A stretch of 12,295 nt of DNA from Bacillota bacterium. GTDB lineage: Bacteria; Bacillota; Clostridia; Oscillospirales; Ruminococcaceae. Both the position numbers and the translations under genes were made by a program. Below, piece after piece: positions 5,667 to 12,295 of this stretch. The DNA is taken from positions 1-12,295 of the forward strand of contig JAEWZG010000103.1 of NCBI GenBank assembly GCA_023395435.1, read 5' to 3'. The notes below the pieces were generated by a model. It was not told the DNA's origin. It did no database searches and was given only the letters and a program-made list of their open reading frames with translations. Every line of letters begins with the position of its first letter. The first letter of the stretch is position 1.

Positions 5667-6884
5667 TGCAGCGTTATCTGAAATCATTCGCGTGTAATTA
5701 TACATTGTTTCAGAAAAAATTCCATATCCTCTTGTCGGATCATTTACAAAAACATGTGTTACAGCACCAACAATCTTACCATTCTGAATTATTGGGCTTC
5801 CACTCATGCCCTGAAGTATACCGCCTGCCTGGTCAAGAAGTTCCGTATCAGTAATTTTAATTATCATATTTTTAGATAGTTCATTACCTTTAAAATCGAT
5901 CTTCTCTATTTCAATTTCATACTCCTTTGGTGTGTTTCCTTTTAAAGTAGTAAGAATAGTAGCTTTACCTTTTTTTACTTCCTGCTTATAAGCAATCGGC
6001 AAAGGATATGACTTATTTGGAGGTGAATCAAGCTCACCGAATAAGCCAGACTGATTATTCAGAAGCAAACTTCCCATTGAGAAAGATGAAACGAATGAAC
6101 CCACGAGCTCACCAGGTTGACCTGATTTACCTTTGTTGAGTCCATTAATTGTCACTGGCACTACCTCACCTGAATGAAGTGGCAGAATTTCACCAGTATC
6201 AACATCACAGACAGGATGTCCGAGTCCACCAAACATTTTTGTGCTCGGATCATAGAAAGTAATTGTTCCTATTCCAGCTGAGCTGTCACGAACCCACATA
6301 CCACTTTTATAACAAGAATCTGAAAGTGAGTATTTTGGCACAACTTCAAAAGTAAGAAGCTTTGAATTTCGTTTAACATTTATAATAAGCTTTTCGCCCT
6401 GGCTTCTCATAACAGCATCGGCTATTGATTCCTTTGAAGTAATTTTGTTACCATTAATTGATACAATAATATCGCCAGTTTTTATTCCACTTATTTGTGC
6501 TGGACTGATATTCCCTTCACAACAATCAACATCTGATAATCCAATTACCATTACACCTTCAGTAATGAGCTTAATTCCAAATGGATTTCCTCCAGGAACA
6601 ACAAGAGGTGCGTCAACCTTTTTTACACTTACTTCTTTTATCGGAACAATCCCGAATAATTTCAACGTGACTTTTGAGTCCATTACTCCTTTATCGCCAA
6701 AGCTTGCGGGCGAAACTTTATTTCCCGTTGCCTTGATATCAAAAGAACATGATAATTCGAGGTTACTATCATTACTAACATAATAGCTATCTGGCAGATA
6801 ATAAATATAGTATCCTGTAAGTGCACTTACTAAAACTATCGCTAAAATTATAAATGCTGAAAATGTGCGAACAATCTTTCTCAT
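5664..6884 (-). CDS. spoIVB: SpoIVB S55-family sporulation signalling protease
   Basis: This 406-residue serine protease is made in the forespore. In Bacillus it crosses into the intermembrane space and cleaves SpoIVFA, releasing pro-sigma-K processing in the mother cell. An N-terminal membrane segment spans about residues 9-29. A PDZ domain lies around 105-182, with GIKTGDIIVSING at 133-145. The S55 peptidase domain follows, with His223 in GGLGHPVCD, Asp346 in ITDTELLD and Ser361 in GMSGSP, spaced as in the Bacillus triad. The ATG at 6884 has AAGGAGG six bases upstream; an in-frame start at 6953 would add 23 residues before the signal segment and has no such site. It precedes spo0A. No recN is seen upstream, unlike Bacillus; a divergent HAD gene is there instead. 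Confidence 0.96.
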   Translation of the reverse strand: MRKIVRTFSAFIILAIVLVSALTGYYIYYLPDSYYVSNDSNLELSCSFDIKATGNKVSPASFGDKGVMDSKVTLKLFGIVPIKEVSVKKVDAPLVVPGGNPFGIKLITEGVMVIGLSDVDCCEGNISPAQISGIKTGDIIVSINGNKITSKESIADAVMRSQGEKLIINVKRNSKLLTFEVVPKYSLSDSCYKSGMWVRDSSAGIGTITFYDPSTKMFGGLGHPVCDVDTGEILPLHSGEVVPVTINGLNKGKSGQPGELVGSFVSSFSMGSLLLNNQSGLFGELDSPPNKSYPLPIAYKQEVKKGKATILTTLKGNTPKEYEIEIEKIDFKGNELSKNMIIKITDTELLDQAGGILQGMSGSPIIQNGKIVGAVTHVFVNDPTRGYGIFSETMYNYTRMISDNAA

Positions 6885-6890
6885 TATAAT

Positions 6891-6897
6891 CCTCCTT
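6891..6897 (-). promoter_or_regulatory. Ribosome binding site that fixes the spoIVB start
   Basis: AAGGAGG on the minus strand lies six bases before the ATG at 6884, supporting this start over the in-frame alternative at 6953. Confidence 0.9.
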
Positions 6898-7279
6898 TTT
6901 TGTTGTTTGTCCTGTATTAATATCTGCACCTCAAAAGTAAATATCAATCCCAAAACAAGTATTATTTTCTTTGCATATTAAAGAGAAAGACGTCAACATT
7001 ACTAAAACAAGCAGTCTGAAACGCTCAATAAAATTTCTGCCTTTTATGGAAATATAATTTATAAAAACAAGTTAATTTTTATATTTTATGCGAACCTGTA
7101 TATCTCAAAAATGCAATTTATTTTAGTATTGATATGTTGGAATTTTTTATTCACTATTAATAACTTTAAAATTAATATTTAGAATTTGCACATTATTATA
7201 TGTTAAAAATAATTTCACCAAAATATACGATATTTCTTTGTATTGTTTTGTCTTTATCACCAAAAATGATTTTAGGTAC

Positions 7280-7308
7280 TTGTGCAATATCAATAAGAAT
7301 GTTATAAT
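7280..7308 (+). promoter_or_regulatory. Probable promoter of the HAD phosphatase gene
   Basis: A perfect -10 TATAAT (7303-7308) has a poor -35 TTGTGC (7280-7285) 17 bases upstream. The predicted leader is about 24 bases. The weak -35 may mean low or activated expression. Confidence 0.5.
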
Positions 7309-7338
7309 TTAAATAGATTAATATTTAGAGAGGTTATT

Positions 7339-8157
7339 ATGAAATTTAAGGTTCTTGTTCTTGACATTGACGGAACACTTAACAATTCAAAAAAAGAAGT
7401 TTCGCTTAAAACAAAAAAAGCCATTACAACTGCAATAAATCATGGTGTAACAGTTGTTTTAGCTTCTGGCAGACCGACCTGCGGAGTAATGCCTGTAGCA
7501 AAAGAAATCGGGCTTGACAAGTTTGGCGGGTATATTCTCTCATTTAATGGTGGAAGAATTACAAACTGCAAAACAGGCGAAGTGATCTATGAAAAGGTAA
7601 TTCCTCAATCAGATGTTTCTGAAATATATAATCTGTCAAAAGAATTCGGCGTCAACATTCTTACATATTCCGATAATAGTATTATATGCGAAAACTCAGA
7701 TGAATTTTTAGAAATTGAATGTAAGATAAACAAAGTTAAGTGCAAGACTGTTGAAAGCCTTATTAAATATATTAACCATGACGTACCAAAATTTCTTATG
7801 CTCGGAGACGGAAAATATTTAGAAAAAATAGAACCAAAAGTTTGCGAACGTCTCGGAAACAGATTCAATGCTTTTCGCTCTGAGCCATTCTTCCTTGAAA
7901 TTATGCCAAAGAACATTGATAAAGCATATTCACTTGGAAAGCTTCTTGACTATCTTGGCCTTAAAAAAGACGAGATGATTGCCTGTGGTGATGGCTTTAA
8001 CGATGTATCGATGATTGAATATGCCGGTCTTGGTGTTGCTATGGAAAATGCACAGCCAGCCGTAAAAGCAGCAAGTAACTATATTACATTGTCAAATGAT
8101 AATGACGGTATTGCACACGTCATAGAAAAATTCATAATGGGCGAGCAAAGCGCTTAA
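7339..8157 (+). CDS. Cof-type HAD-IIB phosphatase
   Basis: This 272-residue protein is a haloacid-dehalogenase phosphatase with a C2 (type IIB) cap, a family that dephosphorylates sugar phosphates, nucleotides and flavin precursors in the cytoplasm. All four motifs are present: DIDGT at residues 9-13 (nucleophile Asp9, acid Asp11), Ser43 in LASGRPT, Lys195 in KNIDKAYSLG, and GDGFND at 217-222 with the metal-binding acids. The length is normal for Cof/YidA-like proteins. The start is supported by AGAGAGG five bases upstream of ATG. It is a single-gene unit with its own promoter and terminator, divergent from spoIVB and convergent with the GH9 gene. The substrate cannot be assigned, as family members are broad. 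Confidence 0.92.
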   Translation: MKFKVLVLDIDGTLNNSKKEVSLKTKKAITTAINHGVTVVLASGRPTCGVMPVAKEIGLDKFGGYILSFNGGRITNCKTGEVIYEKVIPQSDVSEIYNLSKEFGVNILTYSDNSIICENSDEFLEIECKINKVKCKTVESLIKYINHDVPKFLMLGDGKYLEKIEPKVCERLGNRFNAFRSEPFFLEIMPKNIDKAYSLGKLLDYLGLKKDEMIACGDGFNDVSMIEYAGLGVAMENAQPAVKAASNYITLSNDNDGIAHVIEKFIMGEQSA

Positions 8158-8192
8158 CTTATTAAGATTTCTTCTTTGTCATTTTACATAAT

Positions 8193-8226
8193 AAAAAACA
8201 ACGCCACTTTTGTGACGTTGTTTTTT
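8193..8226. terminator. Bidirectional terminator between HAD and GH9 genes
   Basis: An A-run plus CAACG-C-CAC pairs with GTG-A-CGTTG plus a T-run across a TTTT loop. One internal mismatch (8204/8215) interrupts a 14-base-pair stem. U-tracts are available on both strands, fitting the convergent genes. Confidence 0.9.
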
Positions 8227-8246
8227 ATTGTTTGTTTTATTTTTTA

Positions 8247-10451
8247 TTATTTTGCGTTTGCAAGCGCGAAAATAAGAGGAGAGTTCCAATAGATAGTTAT
8301 TTCGTTGCAAGAATAACTCTTTTCATCATCTACATAACATTTTGCTGGTGGTGTATCTCTGAGTACTACCTTTGCATATGGATCTTCGAGTGCACTGTCA
8401 GGACCACCGACAAGCATACCCTTCATTGGCTTTTTTAAGAACTGTGACGGTCTGTGGTGAGTCCCTGTTGGTGAAACATCGCCAACACCTGTTACATATG
8501 AAGTAGACATCGGATTTGTTCCGAAAATATAATTAATATCATTTAGTGCATTGTCAATATATTTGCTATTAGCATTAATCTTATTAGCCATTATGAGGAA
8601 CATCGCATCATTTGCGGCAACCATGTTACTTCCCCATGGATACTGTTCGCCTATTGAAACTTTATATCCGTCATTACTTATATTCCTTATAATAAAGCCT
8701 GCGTTTTCTTCAAAAGCGGACTTAACTCTCTTATAAAAATCTTCACCGACCTTTGACTTGTCTGTTGAAAGAATTGCATACTGTCCATATCCGCCAACAT
8801 CAGCCCATCCAAGTCCGATATAACCGTAATTGTATATTTCCTTGAAATGATTGAGGTACTTAGCATCGCCCGTTACCTTGAACAACTGAGCATCAGCCCA
8901 CATCATTTCATCTACAAGATTTCCGTCACCGTATTCTCCTGTCTTGATATCAGTTGGATTGCTAAAGGCAACAAGCTGTTTTCTATATCCAACATACTCC
9001 CATGCCTTTTTTGAAGCTGCAAGGCATTTTTCAGCAAATGCAGGTTCTATATTCTTGTATGTTTCATATGCAAGAGCCATTGAAGCTGCAAAATCAGCAG
9101 TAGCCGCATCTGATACCTTGCATACAATAAGCTGTTCTTTTTCATTTTCAGGCATAACAGTTCCAGGGAAGTCAGCGCATGTTACCTTATGATAAACTCC
9201 ACCAGTTGACTGGTTCTGCATTTTAAGCATCCAGTTAAGTTCATAGCGAGCCTCATCAAGAATATCAGGGACTCCGTTTCCGCTTTCAGGGATTCCTAAA
9301 TCATCACCAAAAGCAGAAGAATTAAACTGATAAGCAAGCATAATATCAGCTACTGCTTTCGCACCAGGAACAACATATCTTCCATAGTCACCAGCATCAT
9401 GCCAGCCACCTGAAACATCAATATATTCATTTGTTCCATAAATTTTTGCTTTTGAAGTATGACAAGCCTTGTGAGCAAAATCACCTGCATATTTTGCATC
9501 AAGATCAGTTCCGCATCTCTGCATATATAGCATTTTCAGCACATCTTTTGAAGTAGCTGAATAAATATCATTACCTATCTCAAATTCATATGATTTGCCA
9601 AGGCTTTTTGTCTTGACATAATATTTTCCTGGTTTTGTTACCTTTGAAAAATCACCGTACCAGTTTGTTTCGTCTGAGGTTTCGTTCTTAAAGCTCTTGC
9701 TGATTTTGCCTTTATAAACTTCCTTTTTTGTTTCAGCATTTATTACCTGGAATTCTTTATCCTTCATTTTACCCCTGAAAACTGCAATCTTCTTTGCTTT
9801 AGGAAGATAACCTATCTGATTGACATTTATATCACGAAGGTTTGGGTTTGGCGGGAGCTCAACCTTTTTGCTCTCGTCAAGAAGCTTGATTGAAATATTA
9901 TCGAAAGTTATTGTGTGCGGACCTAAAGTTGCTTTTGAATTTTTCGGTTGACCGAGATTCAGAGCAAAACGAGGTGCAGGGTCAGTGTTTTCTATCATAT
10001 CAAAATCAAGGGAATAATTTTTCATTTCAGGTGTTAGATTTGCATCGATCTTAGCATAAGCGTGGTAATCTCCACCGTTTATCTGAAGTCTTACTTCAAT
10101 AGCTCTGTTGACAGTTGACTTTGCATCAAAGGAAATTCTGTACTTACAGCCCTGATTGATCTGATATGTATCCTGATAAATTTGTACTCCGTGTTCAACA
10201 GAACCGGTACTCGCAATACCAATATTCATTTCCTTATTAGATGCTGAAACACTGCATTCTCCTCCATTAAGATATTTGCTCCATTTTAATGCACTGCCAT
10301 CAGCAAAATCGCCATCAATAATAAGTTCTGTAATTTTTGGCTTTTCTTCTTTTTTATTGTCTACAGAGCTTGTAGTCTTCTTTGGTTCGTCCTTACAAGC
10401 AACGAGAAGCAACATACAGAATGCCAAAAATAATGATAGAAATTTCTTCAT
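8247..10451 (-). CDS. Lipoprotein glycoside hydrolase family 9 (cellulase-type) enzyme
   Basis: This 734-residue enzyme hydrolyses beta-1,4-glucan-type polysaccharides outside the cell. It starts with a lipoprotein signal ending LVAC (Cys19), then a Lys/Ser-rich linker. A CBM4/9-like carbohydrate-binding domain (about 40-192) and the Ig-like N-terminal domain typical of the CelD/CbhA branch (about 205-295) follow. The GH9 catalytic (alpha/alpha)6 barrel covers about 300-734. Catalytic aspartates Asp352 and Asp355 lie in GGWHDAGDYGRY, HHRPS is at 665-669, and the acid Glu717 lies in CNEITIYWN. No dockerin or surface-layer module is present, so the enzyme is predicted to be tethered to the membrane. 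The ATG at 10451 has GAGGA five bases upstream; an in-frame start ten codons earlier would spoil the signal peptide. Endo- versus exo-action is undetermined. Confidence 0.95.
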   Translation of the reverse strand: MKKFLSLFLAFCMLLLVACKDEPKKTTSSVDNKKEEKPKITELIIDGDFADGSALKWSKYLNGGECSVSASNKEMNIGIASTGSVEHGVQIYQDTYQINQGCKYRISFDAKSTVNRAIEVRLQINGGDYHAYAKIDANLTPEMKNYSLDFDMIENTDPAPRFALNLGQPKNSKATLGPHTITFDNISIKLLDESKKVELPPNPNLRDINVNQIGYLPKAKKIAVFRGKMKDKEFQVINAETKKEVYKGKISKSFKNETSDETNWYGDFSKVTKPGKYYVKTKSLGKSYEFEIGNDIYSATSKDVLKMLYMQRCGTDLDAKYAGDFAHKACHTSKAKIYGTNEYIDVSGGWHDAGDYGRYVVPGAKAVADIMLAYQFNSSAFGDDLGIPESGNGVPDILDEARYELNWMLKMQNQSTGGVYHKVTCADFPGTVMPENEKEQLIVCKVSDAATADFAASMALAYETYKNIEPAFAEKCLAASKKAWEYVGYRKQLVAFSNPTDIKTGEYGDGNLVDEMMWADAQLFKVTGDAKYLNHFKEIYNYGYIGLGWADVGGYGQYAILSTDKSKVGEDFYKRVKSAFEENAGFIIRNISNDGYKVSIGEQYPWGSNMVAANDAMFLIMANKINANSKYIDNALNDINYIFGTNPMSTSYVTGVGDVSPTGTHHRPSQFLKKPMKGMLVGGPDSALEDPYAKVVLRDTPPAKCYVDDEKSYSCNEITIYWNSPLIFALANAK

Positions 10452-10456
10452 ACTCG

Positions 10457-10461
10457 TCCTC
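10457..10461 (-). promoter_or_regulatory. Ribosome binding site that fixes the GH9 start
   Basis: GAGGA on the minus strand lies five bases before the ATG at 10451. The resulting protein begins with a standard lipoprotein signal peptide. Confidence 0.75.
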
Positions 10462-10483
10462 TTTTCCAGTTTTATATACATAA

Positions 10484-10512
10484 ATATTATCCTAAATAAA
10501 AATTTATGTCAA
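10484..10512 (-). promoter_or_regulatory. Probable promoter of the GH9 gene
   Basis: On the minus strand a perfect TTGACA (10507-10512) is separated by 17 bases from TAATAT (10484-10489). The predicted start is near 10477, leaving about 26 bases of leader. Confidence 0.65.
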
Positions 10513-10529
10513 TTAAATATTAATTTATT

Positions 10530-10543
10530 TGTAACCGATTACA
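10530..10543. promoter_or_regulatory. LacI-type operator-like palindrome upstream of the GH9 promoter
   Basis: TGTAACCGATTACA is a 14-base dyad, palindromic at six of seven base-pair positions, with a central CG step as in LacI/GalR-family operators. Its centre lies about 60 bases upstream of the predicted GH9 start, clear of the -35 hexamer. That position suits an activator, or an upstream repressor site. No LacI-family gene is in the window. Confidence 0.5.
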
Positions 10544-10567
10544 TTTTTTTAGTAATAATAAACAAAA

Positions 10568-10594
10568 AACTCCCTGAAAATCTTACAGGGAGTT
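10568..10594 (-). terminator. Terminator of the thioredoxin operon
   Basis: A nine-base-pair stem, AACTCCCTG on the minus strand (10586-10594) pairing with CAGGGAGTT (10568-10576), is followed by a T-run. It begins five bases after the trxA stop codon. Confidence 0.9.
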
Positions 10595-10599
10595 AAAAT

Positions 10600-10911
10600 T
10601 TAAAATCCAAGCATTGTCTTAATTGATTCTTTGTTTTTTGCTCCGACTTCAATCTTTTCAATCTTACCATCTCTTATTACAGCAAGTGTCGGGATGCTCA
10701 TTACCTTGAACTGTGAAGCAAGATCAGGTTCTTCATCAACATTAACCTTGCATATTTTCGCTTTGCCCTCAAGTTCCTGCGCAACCTCTTCAACAATTGG
10801 TCCTACCATTCTGCAAGGGCCACACCATGGTGCCCAGAAGTCAACCAAAACTGGTAAATCAGACTTCATTACTTCTTTTTCAAAATTTTCATTTGTTATG
10901 TTCATTGCCAT
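10600..10911 (-). CDS. trxA: Thioredoxin
   Basis: This 103-residue cytoplasmic dithiol protein reduces disulfides in client enzymes such as ribonucleotide reductase and peroxidases. It has the classical WCGPC active site (Cys30, Cys33) and the cis-proline Pro74 in SIPT. Length and fold elements are standard. Two in-frame ATGs lie two codons apart; the first is chosen because AAGGAG (10920-10925) is eight bases upstream of it and 14 from the second. Its first ten bases overlap the end of the reductase gene, which indicates translational coupling and a functional pair. A strong terminator follows directly. Confidence 0.97.
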   Translation of the reverse strand: MAMNITNENFEKEVMKSDLPVLVDFWAPWCGPCRMVGPIVEEVAQELEGKAKICKVNVDEEPDLASQFKVMSIPTLAVIRDGKIEKIEVGAKNKESIKTMLGF

Positions 10912-11783
10912 AATATCTTCTCCTTATTTTTATTTTTAATGTATTTAATTATACTTCTTGATGCGTGTGCTCCATCGGAAACCGCCTTTGCTATCTGAAG
11001 GAACCCACCGATTGCGTCACCTGCAGAATATAGCCCTTCAATATTTGTCATATAGTTTTCATCAACAATAATATTCTGATTTTCGGTAAAGACACCCATC
11101 TTCATAGCAAAATCAGAAGCTGAAGCTGTTCCCATTGCAACAAATACTCCGTCGACATCATAATTAGTATTTCCAGCAGTAATACCTTTTATTTTATCAT
11201 CACCGTAAAACTCTGTGATTTTATCAGTACATATTGGAACTCCCTGTGGAAGATGCTCAGTTGTTAGCTTCTTATCGTTTGTGAATAGAATTATATCTTT
11301 TGTAAAATTACGAAGCTCATTAATCTCATTCATTGCATAATCACCGTTACCGATAACAGCAATTTTTTTGTTTCGATAAAAAAATCCATCACATACAGCA
11401 CAGAAGGAAATTCCCTTACCTTTGAATTCTTCAAAGCCTTTTATATCAATACTTGTTCTTGATTTACCAGTTGAAATAAGTACTGCTTTTGACTCATATG
11501 TTTTGCCTACAGCACTAACAATGAAGTTTTCTTCCTTTGTGATTGAAGTAACTTCGTCTGTTTCAACTTCAACTCCAAAGCTTTCTGCCTGAGCAATTCC
11601 TTTTTCAACAATCTCTTTTCCAGAAAGAGGTTCATCAAGGCCATAAAAATTATCAATCTTTTCACTTTTTTCAAGAGCACCTAAGTCTTTCCCTATAACA
11701 ATTACATCTATTCCCGCTCTTTTAAGATAAATAGCAGCCGAAATTCCAGCCGGACCTTTGCCGATTACAATGACATCTCTCAT
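10902..11783 (-). CDS. trxB: Thioredoxin-reductase-like flavoprotein, possibly ferredoxin-linked
   Basis: This 293-residue low-molecular-weight thioredoxin reductase fold protein should reduce the thioredoxin encoded by the overlapping gene. The FAD-binding loop GKGPAG is at residues 8-13, the redox-active CAVC at 128-131, and the C-terminal FAD motif SAGDAIGG at 253-260. The central pyridine-nucleotide domain has GNGDYA at 145-150, but the HRRxxxR motif that grips the NADPH 2'-phosphate is missing; the corresponding segment reads ILFTNDKKL (165-173). Clostridial ferredoxin-dependent flavin thioredoxin reductases lack the same motif, so ferredoxin or another donor is possible. It is also about 15-20 residues shorter than NADPH enzymes. 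The start has AGGAGG six bases upstream. The gene follows a Crp/Fnr-family regulator gene. Confidence 0.9.
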   Translation of the reverse strand: MRDVIVIGKGPAGISAAIYLKRAGIDVIVIGKDLGALEKSEKIDNFYGLDEPLSGKEIVEKGIAQAESFGVEVETDEVTSITKEENFIVSAVGKTYESKAVLISTGKSRTSIDIKGFEEFKGKGISFCAVCDGFFYRNKKIAVIGNGDYAMNEINELRNFTKDIILFTNDKKLTTEHLPQGVPICTDKITEFYGDDKIKGITAGNTNYDVDGVFVAMGTASASDFAMKMGVFTENQNIIVDENYMTNIEGLYSAGDAIGGFLQIAKAVSDGAHASRSIIKYIKNKNKEKILWQ

Positions 11784-11803
11784 TTTTCTGACCTCCTGAT
11801 GCT

Positions 11804-11809
11804 ATTATA
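11804..11809 (-). promoter_or_regulatory. -10 element of a probable activated trxB-trxA promoter
   Basis: A perfect TATAAT on the minus strand lies 20 bases upstream of the trxB ATG. No acceptable -35 is found 16-18 bases further up; the hexamer at that distance is CAGAAC. The predicted start is near 11797. Confidence 0.5.
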
Positions 11810-11831
11810 TACAATATAATTGGAAAGTTCT

Positions 11832-11844
11832 GTGACAAAATCAC
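11832..11844. promoter_or_regulatory. GTGA-N5-TCAC dyad, candidate Crp/Fnr-family site
   Basis: GTGACAAAATCAC is a perfect eight-base dyad, GTGA and TCAC, around five bases. It lies between the regulator gene's stop codon and trxB, centred about 41 bases upstream of the predicted trxB start. The Crp consensus has six central bases, so the fit is imperfect. Confidence 0.4.
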
Positions 11845-12295
11845 TTAACTGCAAAAGCTATCAAGCTTCTTCCTGTTTTCAATTTTTATACTTCCCCTTG
11901 CAAGAGATACTATACCATCTAACGCAAAATGCTTGAGTAGTCTTGTTACGACTTCTCTTGCCGTGCCGATGTCGTTTGCTATGAATTCATGTGTAAGTTC
12001 AAGTATATCTGTTCCCTCAAGTGAAGAGTGCTCTCTTAAAAAACAGGCAAGCCTTTTGGCTGCCGAGCCAAAAACATATTGCTCAAAAACCCACATCACT
12101 TCTGAAAAGCTTGCGGACATATGCTCAAGCGCAAAGTCCTTTACTGCAATATTGGTTTCATCAAGTGCATTAAAAAGTGTCATGGGAAGGATTATAACCT
12201 GAGTTGGTTTTTCAGATTTTATTGAGATAGCGGCATTGAAATTCTTTATTTTACATGATGCCGACATTATACAAACATCATAGTCAAGAAGTCTA
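11845..12295 (-). CDS. Crp/Fnr-family transcriptional regulator, 3' part (runs off right edge)
   Basis: The frame is open to the window's right edge, so the ATG at 12267 is internal: nine more codons precede it and continue the sensor-domain motif (DVCIMSASC), and the gene starts outside. What is seen is the end of the cyclic-nucleotide-binding-like beta barrel, the long dimerisation helix (about 12170-12070), and the C-terminal winged-helix domain. The recognition helix reads TAREVVTRLLKHF, with Arg, Glu and Arg at the i, i+1, i+5 spacing that in Crp contacts GTGA half-sites. Two cysteines six residues apart (DVCIMSASC) sit in the barrel. The fragment lacks the N-terminus, so an Fnr-type iron-sulfur cluster cannot be judged. 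Its position before trxB-trxA suggests redox control of that pair. Confidence 0.88.
   Translation of the reverse strand, partial: RLLDYDVCIMSASCKIKNFNAAISIKSEKPTQVIILPMTLFNALDETNIAVKDFALEHMSASFSEVMWVFEQYVFGSAAKRLACFLREHSSLEGTDILELTHEFIANDIGTAREVVTRLLKHFALDGIVSLARGSIKIENRKKLDSFCS

Larger units (their letters stand above)
6885..7338. other. Long AT-rich spacer between divergent spoIVB and HAD genes
   Basis: These 454 bases contain no frame with a ribosome site and no RNA gene that I recognise. The right end holds the HAD promoter and the left end the spoIVB ribosome site. I looked on the minus strand for sigma-G or sigma-F promoter elements, expected for spoIVB, and found none convincing. The rest is unstructured AT-rich sequence. 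Confidence 0.6.

Noticed and set aside
6885..6953. Longer spoIVB with 23 extra N-terminal residues
   Set aside because: The extension has no ribosome site and precedes the membrane anchor with unusual residues; ATG at 6884 has AAGGAGG at six bases.
8232..8438. Plus-strand frame of 68 codons opposite the GH9 C-terminus
   Set aside because: It lies wholly antisense to conserved GH9 catalytic sequence, starts in the terminator T-run and lacks a ribosome site.
10452..10481. Longer GH9 protein with ten extra residues
   Set aside because: It would add charged residues ahead of a standard lipoprotein signal, and its first codons fall between the predicted transcription start and the ribosome site.
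10276..10596. Plus-strand frame of 106 codons across the GH9 signal peptide and promoter
   Set aside because: It is antisense to a confident gene start, a promoter and a terminator, has no ribosome site, and its composition is the shadow of hydrophobic and lysine-rich codons.
12265..12267. ATG at 12267 as the true start of the Crp/Fnr regulator
   Set aside because: The frame continues upstream with family-like sensor residues and no ribosome site precedes this ATG; the gene is truncated by the window edge.
1..12295. CRISPR arrays, insertion sequences, prophage genes, tRNA genes
   Set aside because: Reading both strands showed no regular direct repeats with spacers, transposase or integrase motifs, or cloverleaf-type G+C islands.

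Overview
The window looks like a chromosomal segment from a low-G+C, endospore-lineage Clostridia, most like a gut or rumen Oscillospiraceae/Ruminococcus-type bacterium. The evidence is AT-rich DNA with consensus AGGAGG ribosome sites, a Spo0A master sporulation regulator next to the SpoIVB sporulation protease, a secreted GH9 plant-cell-wall hydrolase, and anaerobe-style thioredoxin and Crp/Fnr genes. The species assignment is inference; the family calls rest on motifs visible in the translations. All complete genes are ordinary in length and none is visibly broken. No tRNA, rRNA, CRISPR array, insertion sequence or phage gene was seen.

Layout from left to right. (1) 1-2400, minus strand: an arginine biosynthesis operon, argG, then a Gfo/Idh/MocA oxidoreductase, then the first 16 codons of argH running off the left edge. 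A near-consensus promoter precedes argG, and a G+C-rich hairpin element sits between argG and the oxidoreductase. (2) 2489-3984, minus strand: a compact operon with its own promoter and terminator, made of a TIM-barrel protein of unknown role, an isochorismatase-like hydrolase, and a 32-residue membrane miniprotein. (3) 4027-4623, plus strand: a single flavin-reductase-like gene ending in a bidirectional terminator. (4) 4627-6884, minus strand: spoIVB followed by spo0A, the conserved sporulation pair, with a separate promoter before spo0A. (5) 6885-7338: a long AT-rich spacer. (6) 7339-8226, plus strand: a Cof-type HAD phosphatase with a bidirectional terminator. (7) 8247-10543, minus strand: a lipoprotein GH9 glycoside hydrolase with a clear promoter and a LacI-type operator-like palindrome upstream. 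(8) 10565-12295, minus strand: thioredoxin, an overlapping thioredoxin-reductase-like flavoprotein, and the C-terminal part of a Crp/Fnr-family regulator that continues past the right edge.

How the genes may work together. argG and argH make arginine from citrulline and aspartate. SpoIVB and Spo0A act at different stages of sporulation. The regulator, reductase and thioredoxin at the right end look like a small redox unit: the reductase lacks the classical NADPH-binding arginine motif, and a GTGA-type dyad lies about 41 bases upstream of its predicted transcription start, where a Crp/Fnr activator would bind. The less familiar parts are the TIM-barrel/isochorismatase/miniprotein operon and this redox unit. 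Nothing in the window is convincingly a wholly new defence or mobile system.
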